Shown piece by piece: positions 16,971-26,565 of a stretch of 64,000 nt of DNA (its first letter is position 1; each line of letters starts with the position of its first letter). A program made the position numbers and the translations under genes. Source of the DNA: Yersinia hibernica (GTDB lineage: Bacteria; Pseudomonadota; Gammaproteobacteria; Enterobacterales; Enterobacteriaceae); assembly GCF_004124235.1 (NCBI RefSeq), contig NZ_CP032487.1, positions 3,162,001-3,226,000 of the forward strand, given 5' to 3'. The notes beneath the pieces are model-generated. The model was not told the origin of the DNA and did no database searches. It saw only the letters and a program-made list of their open reading frames with translations.

Positions 16971-17519
16971 TTAATAATATTGCAGATTAAATGTCGCGAC
17001 TGCATTGAACTCACCGCGTTTAATAGTACGTTGAGATATCGCCTCGGGTTCACCGCGAACATAAGCTTTCAAGGTAATAATGTTATTCCCTGTATCAAGG
17101 GCGATATCGTCACTCGACTGATTCAGATATAAAGGTTTCCCGGCGATTGTTTCCAGACCAATAGCGATGCCAGCATCACTTTCATCAACAGCCAACAACC
17201 CAGGTAAATTAACACTATCATTACCCGTAAACATAATATTGGCAGTGGTACCTAAGCTGATATCACAATCTACCAAATGTATTTGAAACTGTTTTCCCGA
17301 AGTACGCTGATTCGAATACAAATATTTATCGATGATAGTACCAAAGTTCAAACTAATTGCTTCATCACCAGGGCGAATAGTGCAAGGCTCGGCAACTAAT
17401 GCGCCGTGAAAACGCATATTGTCAGCAGCGAATGCAGGGGCCGCACCCAAAATATTTAAAATTAGAATGCTAAGAAGAATTCGCCCACGGCACATCAGTA
17501 GATTTAAATTAGCCATCAT
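16971..17519 (-). CDS. Minor fimbrial subunit, MrpG-like
   Basis: A 182-residue pilin with a signal peptide (cleavage after AFA, about residue 31), the paired cysteines of type 1/P pilins (EPCTIRPGD and VDCDISLG) and the C-terminal beta-zipper NLQYY. It is exported by the chaperone-usher pair upstream and is probably a tip or adaptor subunit. AGGA precedes the ATG by 5 bases. It starts 6 bases after the stop of the preceding subunit. Confidence 0.8.
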   Translation of the reverse strand: MMANLNLLMCRGRILLSILILNILGAAPAFAADNMRFHGALVAEPCTIRPGDEAISLNFGTIIDKYLYSNQRTSGKQFQIHLVDCDISLGTTANIMFTGNDSVNLPGLLAVDESDAGIAIGLETIAGKPLYLNQSSDDIALDTGNNIITLKAYVRGEPEAISQRTIKRGEFNAVATFNLQYY

Positions 17520-17525
17520 TTGATC

Positions 17526-18020
17526 CTATTGATAATCCACTAATAATGTAGCGGTAGCCTCAAAGCTGCCTTCACTTAATGTTGCACCGGTAGATTTAAC
17601 GGGTACGGCTTTAAGTACTGGCGGGTTATTTTTGTCATAACTAATACGGGTGTTCAGTGCAAAAGGAACGCCATTTTTTAGTATCCGAATGCCCAAGTCC
17701 TGAACATCAGTTTGTATTGCAGTGGGATCAAATGTAGTGACAGATGCGCTCACTATTGTCAGGCCTAATTCCAAACTGCTACTGACCGTTTCACAAGTCA
17801 TGCTGTAAGGCACATTTTGGGTATAATTAATGCCATCAATCTTGTTCACACCCAGATTTTCTCCGAATGGCACATCTATAATATTCCCGCTATTAATCAC
17901 ACAAGGTGGTGGATTAATTAATGTGCCGGAAAACAGCATGTTGTCTGCATAAGCCAACGTACTGCCGAATGTCAGTGCCAGCGCAGCGGTACAGTGTGAA
18001 ATCAGTGAATTAATTTTCAT
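17526..18020 (-). CDS. Minor fimbrial subunit, MrpF/E-like
   Basis: A 164-residue pilin-family protein with a signal peptide (cleavage after AYA, about residue 25), conserved cysteines (PPPCVINSG and MTCETVSS) and the C-terminal strand ATLLVDYQ. It is closely similar to the next upstream subunit (same PPCVIN block and VLKAVPVK segment), suggesting an old tandem duplication. Its ATG overlaps that gene's stop codon by one base (TAATG), implying coupled translation. Confidence 0.8.
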   Translation of the reverse strand: MKINSLISHCTAALALTFGSTLAYADNMLFSGTLINPPPCVINSGNIIDVPFGENLGVNKIDGINYTQNVPYSMTCETVSSSLELGLTIVSASVTTFDPTAIQTDVQDLGIRILKNGVPFALNTRISYDKNNPPVLKAVPVKSTGATLSEGSFEATATLLVDYQ

Positions 18021-18595
18021 TACTGGTACTCCACAACCAAAGTTGCTGTGCCGGAGAAATAGCCCGTGTTCAACGTGGCATTTGTTTGTTTAACCGGTAC
18101 TGCCTGCAATACAGGAACATTCGGATAAGTAAAATTGGATGACGCGTTAAGTGCCAGTGGCTGTCCATCACGTATCAATTTGATTCCCAAGGCTGAGTTA
18201 GTGGTGCTCAAAACCGTGGTATCAAAATTCGCGCCATTGCCTTTAATACTCAATTTCAGCGCATTGGATGCCGCCGAAGTACAGTTCAACGTATAGGTCA
18301 CAGGCGTTGTATAATTAACACCGTTAATATTCGACGTCAGAAGGTCATCACCAAAGTTGACGTTAATCGTGTTATTGCTGTTAATCACACAAGGCGGCGT
18401 GGCAAAAATAGTGACCGAGACATTGACTGCCGCAGTTTTATTTAATGCCCATGCTGAGCTACTCAAAAATGTCGCCGTGGCTACGATGGCGGTCATCCCT
18501 ATGATGGACATCATGGCCATCGGGGCCAGCCGGGTAACTATTCCCCTACCAACAACAGTCATCCCATCTTCCTTATTCATCGTCCAGCCTGACAT
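18020..18595 (-). CDS. Minor fimbrial subunit, MrpE-like
   Basis: A 191-residue pilin-family protein. The signal segment ends near SSAWA (about residue 50), so a start further inside is possible. Visible are TPPCVINSNN, a second Cys at NCTSAAS and the C-terminal beta strand ATLVVEYQ. It is a probable adaptor subunit, paralogous to the gene that follows it. It lies between the chaperone gene and the other minor subunits. Confidence 0.78.
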   Translation of the reverse strand: MSGWTMNKEDGMTVVGRGIVTRLAPMAMMSIIGMTAIVATATFLSSSAWALNKTAAVNVSVTIFATPPCVINSNNTINVNFGDDLLTSNINGVNYTTPVTYTLNCTSAASNALKLSIKGNGANFDTTVLSTTNSALGIKLIRDGQPLALNASSNFTYPNVPVLQAVPVKQTNATLNTGYFSGTATLVVEYQ

Positions 18596-18633
18596 TCGCC
18601 CACTCTTTTAATGCCGTACCCGAAAACGCATTG

Positions 18634-19380
18634 TTATTTGATGCTTTCGACCACGGAACATGTGCTGCCCGTACAACCAAATATCAGTTTTGGACGGCCA
18701 CCAAAATCATTGACATAAGTCAGCACCGGCTTACTGCCTAATGCAGCGGCGCTGACATCCAACATGCCCTGCGCTTTGGGTGCGATCATCAATGGCTTAA
18801 AATCTGCTGCTGTTTTGCCATTTTTGCTCTCACTGGCATCAACTAGCGTGATGTAATATGGCGTCGGGTTATTAACTTGGTAACGGTCACCCTGACGAGT
18901 CAGCTGTAACTTTTCCTGCCAAGGTGTCGACATATCGGCCTTTTGTGGCACGATACCGGCGGGGCGATAGAAAAGTTTGATGCGCGTTTGCAATGCAATC
19001 TGCAAGGTATTGGGCTTGTCCGAACGTGGTGGAATTTCACGCAGGTTAAAATAGAACAAGGTTTCCCGGTCTTGCGCCAATTGATTCACCGCAGGCAAGC
19101 TTTGCACTTTTAACTGGCTCATCGCGCCGGGTTCTACACGCTGAACCGGTGGAACCACCGTCAACGGAGAATTGATCTTGTTACCCTGCTCATCTTCAAT
19201 CCATCCCTGTGCCAGATAAGGCAATTGCTTATTCTGGTTGCTGATATTCAGACTGATAGACTTATCGCCGCCATTAAGGATTACCCGGGTTCTGTCCAGA
19301 GCAATCGCGGCTGTTGCTTGCTGAGCCATAAGTGCCGTCACCAAAATGGCGGTGATGCGCAATTTGTTATTCAATTTCAT
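18634..19380 (-). CDS. mrpD: Fimbrial periplasmic chaperone, MrpD/PapD-like
   Basis: A 248-residue immunoglobulin-like chaperone with a signal peptide (cleavage after ATA, about residue 24). PapD-family marks are present: the early RTRVILNGGDKS strand, YLAQGWIED, ETLFYFNLREIPP and IKLFYRPAGI, the last two forming the subunit-binding region. It holds pilin subunits folded in the periplasm and delivers them to the usher encoded 100 bases upstream. Confidence 0.9.
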   Translation of the reverse strand: MKLNNKLRITAILVTALMAQQATAAIALDRTRVILNGGDKSISLNISNQNKQLPYLAQGWIEDEQGNKINSPLTVVPPVQRVEPGAMSQLKVQSLPAVNQLAQDRETLFYFNLREIPPRSDKPNTLQIALQTRIKLFYRPAGIVPQKADMSTPWQEKLQLTRQGDRYQVNNPTPYYITLVDASESKNGKTAADFKPLMIAPKAQGMLDVSAAALGSKPVLTYVNDFGGRPKLIFGCTGSTCSVVESIK

Positions 19381-19480
19381 TACCTTTTCCTTCGAATTAA
19401 TCTTGTCAGAACCTGCTGGTGCCGATCGTTTTCTCTCTGTCTGAACGGGCGGTTATCCGCAGGTCCATGACCAAACCTTT

Positions 19481-22045
19481 CTACTGTTGTGGTGCCGGAG
19501 GCTTATCACCCGCCGCTATCGGCTGGCAAGGCAACAACAGATTCGTCAGCACTGCCGGAGAAAGTGCCTGCGGTAGGGTGATGCGGCATTGCGCCTGCCC
19601 ATTCCAGTTTACTGACATGCTTTCACCGGCGTTGATCCCACTGAGATAAGTTGAGCCATCGTCGTTAACAATACCGGTCTCTTGCTGATTTTCATTTAAT
19701 ACGGTGGCCCCAAATGGCGGGGATGTGCCATCAGGCATGCGAATCATGGCCATCGCTTTTTCGCCGGAAATCACATTAAAGCGGCGATAACCAATAGCAC
19801 CTTCAGTCAATGTGACTTGTGCTACGGTTCCTCTGGCCTCAACATCATCCGCCAGGTTGTCGATATCTATACTGGCCCGGTTGCGGTAATAACTATTCAC
19901 ATCACCGACTACCGCTTTACCAAACTGGTTAGTTCGTATTGATGAGCCATAACCTTGAACTGGCACACCGGCCACACCTTGGGTATCAAGCAACAACCGG
20001 GTTCCACCCAAGGTATTTACGCGGTGTAAAGCCCCGCCTTCAGCGGTAATGGTGGCCCCGCCCTGAATGCCTAAACCAACAGAAGAGTATTGCCCTTCCT
20101 GATAACTGGCATTGGCATTGATGTCGGCACTATTGCCAATGTGGTTATAGTTACCACTAACCAATGCGCCGCTACGTGCTACGCCGGTATTGATCTGGTA
20201 GTTATTGTGGGCATCCAAACGGTCGGCATATCCCACTCGCTGGCTATTTTCACGGCCACTCACCGTCGCGCTGTAACTGATGGTTGCGCTGTTACCGATT
20301 GGCATAGACATGGACAAATACACCCCGTCATCATTGCTATCGTTATAACGGTTACGGTATGCCGAGAAGGTCATACTGATATTTTTCATTTTGCCGATAT
20401 CAAAATAGCGAGAGAGCGACAAGTTATAGCGGTCATTCGCCGAGCGATCCCAGTAGGTCTGGTGGCTATAGTTCAAGTACGCGCTCAGTCCCAGATCCTG
20501 AAATTGCTGGTTGAAGCTGATGGTGTACATCTCTTTATTGCCACCGACATCATTACCGCGATAGCGCGCATCAAGATATTCAGTCATGCTCATAAAGTTA
20601 CGTTCAGAGAAGCGATAGCCAGCGAATGTCACCTGACTGCCTGTTTCCTGAAAGTTTTTCGAATAGTTGACCCGATAAGAGCCACCACTCAAGGTGCCGT
20701 GCTGCGGTAATGTTGCCCATGACTGGGTCATATCAACCGACACCGCACCAAATTCCATCAAATCACGGCCGATCCCCATGGATGCCGCTTGATACTCGTT
20801 TTCACCACTGATCCCACCACCAAACAGTGACCAGCCGCTGTTGATCCCCCAGGAAAACTCCCCGGTACCAAACACCGGCCCTTCAGCCCGATGCCCAATA
20901 TCTGACGGTTTGCCCGCCGCTACGCGATAGCGCACCATGCCAGGGCGGGTCAGATAAGGAATACTGGCGGTATTCACTTGAAATTGTTGAACTTGTCCGT
21001 CAAGTTCTTCGACCCGCACATCCAAGGTGCCAGAAACAAAACTGTTTAAGTTCTGAATCCGAAAAGGGCCCGCCGCCACCAGAGTTTCGCTCAATACCCG
21101 CCCTTGCTGGCTGACAATAACTCGCGCATTGGTTCGTGCAACCCCTGTAATTTCAGGGGCATAGCCACGCAGATTTGGTGGCAACATATTGTCATCCGTC
21201 GCCAAGCTAGCACCGCTGAAGCGGAAGCTATCAAAGATGGCCGAGTTCAGAAAATCCTCGCCCAACGTCAACTTGGCCCCCAAACTCGGGATAGCTCGGT
21301 AGGCGTAATAACGGCTCCAATCCCATTGACGTTCTGTTGGCGATCCAGAAACCTGATCAATACGGGTCTGCCAATCAGCACGTAACCGCCAAGCACCTAA
21401 GTTAGCGCCGGTCGTCCCGTTCCCGCTCAAGGTGTTATTACTGGTATTGTTGTTTTGCTGGCGGTTCAACTGCCCTAACAGGTTGTAGTCGAACAGCACA
21501 CCGGGGATACCCTCCTCCCAGCGAGAGGGGGGATCCCAATTCGGTTCGCTATATTCCAACCAAGCTTGCGGCACACTCAAATGCAACGATGAAGTTGCCA
21601 AATCACCTTCCACCGTCAGGCCGGGTAAGCTACTGATATCTAGACATTCCCCATCACGCAACCAGGTCAACTTTTTCAAGTTTTCTTCTTTCAATGCCAG
21701 TAACTCAACTAACTGGGGTGATAAACACGCCTCACTCTTTTTTGGGTCTTTCTCTGAGACGTAGAACACCACCGGCTGCTCGTTGAGTTCCTGCTTATTC
21801 ATACTAACCAATAAGTTATAGTTCCCAGGCATGATGTAGCCACGTTGGGAAAACTGGCTCAGGTCAAAATTGGCGCGGTCTTTGGTATCCAGCACATCGG
21901 TATTAAACTGAATATCATCGCTGGCAAACACGCCATAAGCATTGCCACTTAATGCAACTGCAATTAAAATTCGCAATAAATCACGACGGGCAAAACCGGA
22001 GGTGATGGAACGAGCGGATACCATGGGATATGTCACCTTACTCAT
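19481..22045 (-). CDS. mrpC: Fimbrial outer-membrane usher, MrpC/FimD-like
   Basis: An 854-residue usher: signal peptide (to about residue 41), N-terminal chaperone-subunit binding domain, 24-strand barrel with the plug domain (near 235-340) and C-terminal domains. Recognisable segments are QFSQRGYIMPGNY, LRGYAPEITGVA and AAGPFRIQNL, the last two the usher signature region. Full length for the family, with a conserved Cys pair near the C-terminus (AQCRITLPQ and LLPC). It lies 5 bases downstream of the minor pilin gene. Confidence 0.92.
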   Translation of the reverse strand: MSKVTYPMVSARSITSGFARRDLLRILIAVALSGNAYGVFASDDIQFNTDVLDTKDRANFDLSQFSQRGYIMPGNYNLLVSMNKQELNEQPVVFYVSEKDPKKSEACLSPQLVELLALKEENLKKLTWLRDGECLDISSLPGLTVEGDLATSSLHLSVPQAWLEYSEPNWDPPSRWEEGIPGVLFDYNLLGQLNRQQNNNTSNNTLSGNGTTGANLGAWRLRADWQTRIDQVSGSPTERQWDWSRYYAYRAIPSLGAKLTLGEDFLNSAIFDSFRFSGASLATDDNMLPPNLRGYAPEITGVARTNARVIVSQQGRVLSETLVAAGPFRIQNLNSFVSGTLDVRVEELDGQVQQFQVNTASIPYLTRPGMVRYRVAAGKPSDIGHRAEGPVFGTGEFSWGINSGWSLFGGGISGENEYQAASMGIGRDLMEFGAVSVDMTQSWATLPQHGTLSGGSYRVNYSKNFQETGSQVTFAGYRFSERNFMSMTEYLDARYRGNDVGGNKEMYTISFNQQFQDLGLSAYLNYSHQTYWDRSANDRYNLSLSRYFDIGKMKNISMTFSAYRNRYNDSNDDGVYLSMSMPIGNSATISYSATVSGRENSQRVGYADRLDAHNNYQINTGVARSGALVSGNYNHIGNSADINANASYQEGQYSSVGLGIQGGATITAEGGALHRVNTLGGTRLLLDTQGVAGVPVQGYGSSIRTNQFGKAVVGDVNSYYRNRASIDIDNLADDVEARGTVAQVTLTEGAIGYRRFNVISGEKAMAMIRMPDGTSPPFGATVLNENQQETGIVNDDGSTYLSGINAGESMSVNWNGQAQCRITLPQALSPAVLTNLLLPCQPIAAGDKPPAPQQ

Positions 22046-22050
22046 TGAAA

Positions 22051-22596
22051 TCAGTAATAATCCAATTTGAAACGAACGCTGGAATGATAAGTTCCAGCAC
22101 GCAGCGTCTTGCCATTGCCCACTAACCGCAGGGCATAATTGAGTTTCATATCAGCAGGGATAATATTTATCTCCGGTGACTGCACCCCAGGAGTTGAAGC
22201 ATTGCCTTTATCATCAATGATTTGCATTGCTATCCCTTCGGCATCACCGTTAACCGCAAAATTATTACCATCCGCCGCTCCATCAAATGTCACGACAAAA
22301 TGCTGCTGGTTAGATTTGTCGGGATCCGGGTGGACGATGGTGCAATCCAACAAACGAATCTCAAACGGGTGTTCATCTCCAACGCCGTTCTGAACCAATT
22401 GACCGATAGGCAAAGTCGCCATATCAATGGTCTGTTCCAAACTCCCCGGATCTATCGCACATGCAGTATCAGTAATACTTCCTTCCATACTCACGCGGCC
22501 CCAATCTGTTTTCATGGGATCTGCCATTACCGGCAAACTCAGCAATGACGCCATCAGTAAGGAAGGAGGCACTATCAAAAAAAATGACCTGGACAT
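22051..22596 (-). CDS. mrpB: Minor fimbrial subunit, MrpB-like
   Basis: A 181-residue pilin-family protein with a signal peptide (cleavage after VMA, about residue 25), cysteines in DTACAIDPGS and LLDCTIVHP, and the C-terminal strand FKLDYY. It occupies the mrpB position between major pilin and usher, where the Proteus homologue is thought to end or anchor the fibre. A hairpin between it and the major pilin gene should reduce its expression relative to the pilin. Confidence 0.8.
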   Translation of the reverse strand: MSRSFFLIVPPSLLMASLLSLPVMADPMKTDWGRVSMEGSITDTACAIDPGSLEQTIDMATLPIGQLVQNGVGDEHPFEIRLLDCTIVHPDPDKSNQQHFVVTFDGAADGNNFAVNGDAEGIAMQIIDDKGNASTPGVQSPEINIIPADMKLNYALRLVGNGKTLRAGTYHSSVRFKLDYY

Positions 22597-22642
22597 AAAT
22601 CACCTAGCTCATCCAACATGTCTCTTTCTCAAGAGGAAAAGA

Positions 22643-22662
22643 CATGCGGAAAAATCCGCATG
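22643..22662 (-). terminator. Attenuator hairpin after the major pilin gene
   Basis: A perfect 8-bp stem (CATGCGGA / TCCGCATG) with an AAAA loop lies 21 bases after the major pilin stop. On the minus strand TCTTTTCCTCTT follows. It is a likely partial terminator that gives excess major pilin over the downstream usher, chaperone and tip genes. Confidence 0.65.
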
Positions 22663-22682
22663 CCCAATTAGAAAAGAGTTGC

Positions 22683-23207
22683 TTATTGGTAAGCCAGGGT
22701 GAAGTCAGCAACGCTTGAGAAGCTACCTGGTTTTACAGCGCCAGATGCAGTGCTACCTTGCAGGTATGCAGAGAATGCCAGAGTGTTGTTGCCAGCAATC
22801 AGAGTCTGTTCAGCAGTTGGTTGGCCCAAAGTAATAACAGAACCAGTACCGTCAACGATTGCAATACCAGCGCCTTCAGCTACGCCAGTGATCCCCAACA
22901 GGCCAGCTACTGCTGCTGATTCTGCACCGCCGAAAGTGGTGGTTACAGTGCTCAGAGTAGTGATGTCACAGTTTTCCAATCTGATTTTGAAATCTTTAGG
23001 AGTTGATTTGCCACCGTTCTGCAGAGCAACGTTAGAGATTTGGCCCATTTCAACAACTTGGTTATCATCATTAGCGGCGATTGAGCATGGAGCATCAATG
23101 ATAGAACCGTTGAAAGTTACAGTGCCTTTACCTTGATCAGCAGCATTAGCTACAGAAGCAAAACCTAATACTAAAGCAGCAGCCAAGATAGTTTTATTCA
23201 GTTTCAT
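22683..23207 (-). CDS. mrpA: Major fimbrial subunit, MrpA-like
   Basis: First gene of the operon. It has 174 residues with a clear signal peptide (cleavage after ANA, about residue 22), pilin cysteines in DAPCSIAAND and ENCDITTLS, and the C-terminal polymerisation strand DFTLAYQ. Codon use is more regular than in the minor subunits, as expected for an abundant protein. A 932-base intergenic region upstream separates it from a divergent PapI-like regulator. Confidence 0.9.
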   Translation of the reverse strand: MKLNKTILAAALVLGFASVANAADQGKGTVTFNGSIIDAPCSIAANDDNQVVEMGQISNVALQNGGKSTPKDFKIRLENCDITTLSTVTTTFGGAESAAVAGLLGITGVAEGAGIAIVDGTGSVITLGQPTAEQTLIAGNNTLAFSAYLQGSTASGAVKPGSFSSVADFTLAYQ

Positions 23208-24139
23208 TACGTGATTCCTTTATACACAATTAAAATTTTGCCCGCTGATTTACCTTAATGGAATCAAGGTAAATACCGCATCGAAGTAGTTTAAAAATAA
23301 AAATTCATGCAGATTCTTATCGTTAAGATACGAAAAGATAAACCGCGAACTGCACAGAGCCATAAAGTCAAAATGGAAGCATTGAAGAATGCCTGCATCT
23401 TAATAAAAAATTTAAATAACGATAGAGCCCTTTTTGTTCGACGCTGATAATACAAATATAGTGCTAAAGTTCATAGCAATTTAATTCAAACAACTAAAAT
23501 TCAGAGTGTTTAACTTAATTAACTAATTTAAAACAATAATATCGATAACTTTGATCGATAAACAATGCACCATCGACATATACAACTACAAAAATGAGAA
23601 AATCGACACATTAGATCGCTAAAAGTCGTTTTTTCGAAATTAAAGATTGCTTATTCCATAGGTCAAATTATAATCGACATTAAATTCTTGTTATTTTAAC
23701 GCCTAAAGCAGAAAAAGCTTTAAAATAATACATTTAAACCTCTACAATTCCTTTATAATTTCAAATTTCAGCGAGTTTTCACTATATAGAAAAACACTTA
23801 AGATATTGAATTTTATGGTGTATTTACTTTAAATTAAAATGATTACCTTCGTGATAAAACAAGGGTTTTTATTTTCAATAGGAATTAAAGAAAATACTTA
23901 TTCGATACATAACTTGGGTCTAACCGTTAACTTTCGACTATCAAAAACCGAGGGGATAAAATAACAACTATAAAAACAATCAAAAATAAATAAGATGATA
24001 TACCGCATTGTGTGTGAATATTCTTTTTGATTGTAAGAATAATCATACAACCAAGTGGGAAATATAAAACTCACAGTGAGAATATAAGAAATAAAAAATA
24101 AGATAATCTTAAAATATAAACATCATAAGGAATTAACAA
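23208..24139. promoter_or_regulatory. Large AT-rich regulatory region of the fimbrial operon, two GATC sites
   Basis: 932 bases without a credible gene between divergent pilin and PapI-like regulator genes. Exactly two Dam sites are visible, at 23553-23556 and 23614-23617 (61 bp apart). Around them ATCGACA recurs at 23572, 23602 and 23673, and ATCGATAA at 23541 and 23554. This resembles a pap-type Dam/Lrp switch region (inference). No inverted repeats suggesting an invertible promoter were seen. Confidence 0.6.
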
Positions 24140-24403
24140 ATGAAACCTAAGGATCAACGTAAAGAAGAAGTCATGGGTATATTAGAAGAACAATGTAATT
24201 TTCTAAAAGAACAGTTCATTGAATCGCCGCCCCCGGTTATCAATTGGCCAAAGACAAGAGAGCTTGCCGACAAAGCGCAGCTGGATATTTATACGGCAAG
24301 GTTAGTATTAATGAAGCTGGTCGATGAAAACAGGGTGAAAATGTCAGAGACCAAAGTGATGAACTCATTACGCTGGTTTATTGCTCATCCGACTGAAAAA
24401 TAA
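24140..24403 (+). CDS. PapI/FaeA-like fimbrial regulator
   Basis: An 87-residue small winged-helix protein. The helix-turn-helix region (TRELADKAQLDIYTARLVLM, about 45-64) is followed by LVDENRVKMSE and a Trp near the end (LRWF). This resembles PapI/FaeA regulators, which have the same layout in about 75-90 residues and act with Lrp at methylation-sensitive GATC sites. AAGGA lies about 9 bases before the ATG. It is transcribed divergently from the fimbrial operon across the two-GATC region. Sequence similarity to PapI is moderate, so the assignment leans partly on context. Confidence 0.65.
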   Translation: MKPKDQRKEEVMGILEEQCNFLKEQFIESPPPVINWPKTRELADKAQLDIYTARLVLMKLVDENRVKMSETKVMNSLRWFIAHPTEK

Positions 24404-24452
24404 ATCTGGCCCCCTTTATTGAGTATCTATTATTCAATGCACCGATCAGTGA

Positions 24453-26171
24453 GTGAACTCGATAGCAGTGAACTCAGTGTCAGAACAAAGTAACCATTTG
24501 AAAATAATGAAATTATCATTTATCAAACCCATTAAGCAGAACCTTTCGGCGAAAAACGTTAACTTTATTGTTTTGGCGCTTATGGCTGTCACATTTGCCA
24601 CCATGCTGCACTATGAAATCAATCGAGGTGGAGCCGGGCTGCACCTGCCCCACAACATTGTCATCTGGGCGATGATGGCGCTGTTGGTAATAGCCCTCTA
24701 CTTGCCACAAAATGACGAGGCCGAGACAGGAGATGCTCCGGGTAAGCGGTGGTTACTGTTTGGTGCGCTGATGATAACGATCCCAGGGTTGTGGCCGGCA
24801 TCGTTGCCGCATGTTGGAGCCTGGTTACCTCGAATTCTCGGCTTGTGGGGCGGGATAATATTGTTGCTTGGGTTGTTTCGGCTGCAGTTCAAGCAGAGTA
24901 CACAGCGGGGCTGGCTGCTGCTCATACTGCTGTCGACTTGGGGCCAAGCCATACTGACATTATTGCAATGGTTTGTTTTTACAGCAAATAATTGGATGGA
25001 ATTTGATACTGCCGAGCGCCCTTACGGCATTTTCCAGCAAACCAATATCCTGGCCAGCTATCTGGCCACCGGTTATGCCATCGCAGCCTATCTGTTTATG
25101 GTATCGGGCAATCGAATGATTCGTGGCATAAGTGGCCTAACTCTGCTGGTTTTCCCCGGCATGCTAATGCTATTGCAGTCACGAATTGGCTGGCTTGGTG
25201 GCGCGATAACCCTGTTATTGCTGTCTCTCTATTACTGGCGTCAGCACAAAATGGCCGGGTTATGGCTGTGCAGCCTACTGAGTTTACTGGCCGCTTTTTA
25301 TCTGCAAGAACACCTAATGGACAGTGAGCTGGTATCAAAAGACAGCAGTAATAAAGACCGCTGGCTAATACTCGAATACACCTGGCGCATGATACAGCAG
25401 CATCCATGGCAAGGTTGGGGTTACGGCAACTTTGAATCGGCCTTTGCCCAAACACTTGCGCAGGCCGGCGCGGTACCCAATCACTATACCTATCCTTCTC
25501 ACCCTCATAATGAAGTGCTTTATGGATGGGTCGAGGGCGGCATCGTGGCTGTGGTGGGGATGCTGATATTGGCTGCTGGCTATATCAAGCCACTATTGAT
25601 TCAGCCAAGGGCAGTTTTCCCTCTGTGGGTGCTGACTTTACCCATAGCTTTGCATCTGATGACTGAACTGCCTCTTTATCAATCTGCAGCTCACTGGCTG
25701 GTGCTTATCTTATTAGGCCGGTTGATGATGTCCGAGAACATATTGTCATCAACCATTTATCCTGCCACTCAATGGCGGCGTTGGTTGGATGGCCTGATTG
25801 TGCTCGGTGCATTATGTACTCTGCTATTTATGGTCACGGGCTTCAAAACTGGTCGGGTACTGACTCTGAGTGAAAGGCGCGGTTTGGTTGACATGCACCC
25901 ATTAGATAATTTGATAAATCCCTATATTCAGTGGGAAAGATATCAATACATTCGGCATATCAATCTGTTACTGCAATTTAACCAAAACCCTGACCCTGCC
26001 TTGCTGACACAGTTCAGGGTATGGGCAGAGCAATATCTTCAATTACATAATGATCCGAATGTTTATCAAAGCCTTATCATGATTACTCAGTATCAAAATG
26101 ATCTCGCCCAAGCTCATCAACTGCGCCAAACAGCACATGCTTTGTTCCCCGAAAATCCGGTGTTCAAGTAG
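24453..26171 (+). CDS. PglL-type O-oligosaccharyltransferase / Wzy-like polymerase
   Basis: A 572-residue polytopic membrane protein with about 12 hydrophobic segments. Hallmarks of the PglL/WaaL superfamily are RPYGIFQQTNILASYL (near 188), SRIGWLGG, GWGYGNFESAF and HPHNEVLYGWVEGGI (near 350), then a soluble C-terminal region as in virulence-factor polymerases. The QxN and HPHNE blocks favour protein O-oligosaccharyltransferases over O-antigen ligases. The start is either GTG at 24453 or ATG at 24507; neither has a strong ribosome binding site. It lies 49 bases after the PapI-like gene on the same strand. Confidence 0.75.
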   Translation: MNSIAVNSVSEQSNHLKIMKLSFIKPIKQNLSAKNVNFIVLALMAVTFATMLHYEINRGGAGLHLPHNIVIWAMMALLVIALYLPQNDEAETGDAPGKRWLLFGALMITIPGLWPASLPHVGAWLPRILGLWGGIILLLGLFRLQFKQSTQRGWLLLILLSTWGQAILTLLQWFVFTANNWMEFDTAERPYGIFQQTNILASYLATGYAIAAYLFMVSGNRMIRGISGLTLLVFPGMLMLLQSRIGWLGGAITLLLLSLYYWRQHKMAGLWLCSLLSLLAAFYLQEHLMDSELVSKDSSNKDRWLILEYTWRMIQQHPWQGWGYGNFESAFAQTLAQAGAVPNHYTYPSHPHNEVLYGWVEGGIVAVVGMLILAAGYIKPLLIQPRAVFPLWVLTLPIALHLMTELPLYQSAAHWLVLILLGRLMMSENILSSTIYPATQWRRWLDGLIVLGALCTLLFMVTGFKTGRVLTLSERRGLVDMHPLDNLINPYIQWERYQYIRHINLLLQFNQNPDPALLTQFRVWAEQYLQLHNDPNVYQSLIMITQYQNDLAQAHQLRQTAHALFPENPVFK

Positions 26172-26565
26172 CTATCACCCCATCTGCGGGCAGATTGCCA
26201 CATAGCCCCTTAAACTAAGGGGATTATCTGCTTGGTTTGAGAAAGGTCTTGGCTTTTAGGTATGTCAGTTTTCAAGCTGCTGGGCTAGTATATTGGCTGG
26301 AAAAAGGACTTAACTAGAAAACATAACCGCATGAATAATACTGAGAAGCTAGATTCCCACACCCCGATGATGTATTGGGGTGTTACTACTGATAAATAAA
26401 GATTATTTTGATAAAATTAATAAAAACCACGTTTTAACCTACACTTACATAACCAATTGATTTATCTGTTGTTACTACCCTGCTGTATTTTGACAGATTA
26501 GTACGTGCAGTTTACAAAACACTGCACAGTGACACCAAAGGTGAATGTACAGATAAAATTCTGAA
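26172..26565. other. Intergenic, no gene seen
   Basis: 394 bases between the ligase gene and the AbiEii remnant. A 7-bp hairpin (CCCCTTA / TAAGGGG, 26206-26222) right after the ligase stop may be a weak terminator. The rest is AT-rich with nothing recognisable. Confidence 0.5.

Noticed and set aside
23208..24139. MrpI-type invertible promoter
   Set aside because: No pair of inverted repeats flanking a promoter-sized segment was seen, and no tyrosine recombinase gene is nearby.
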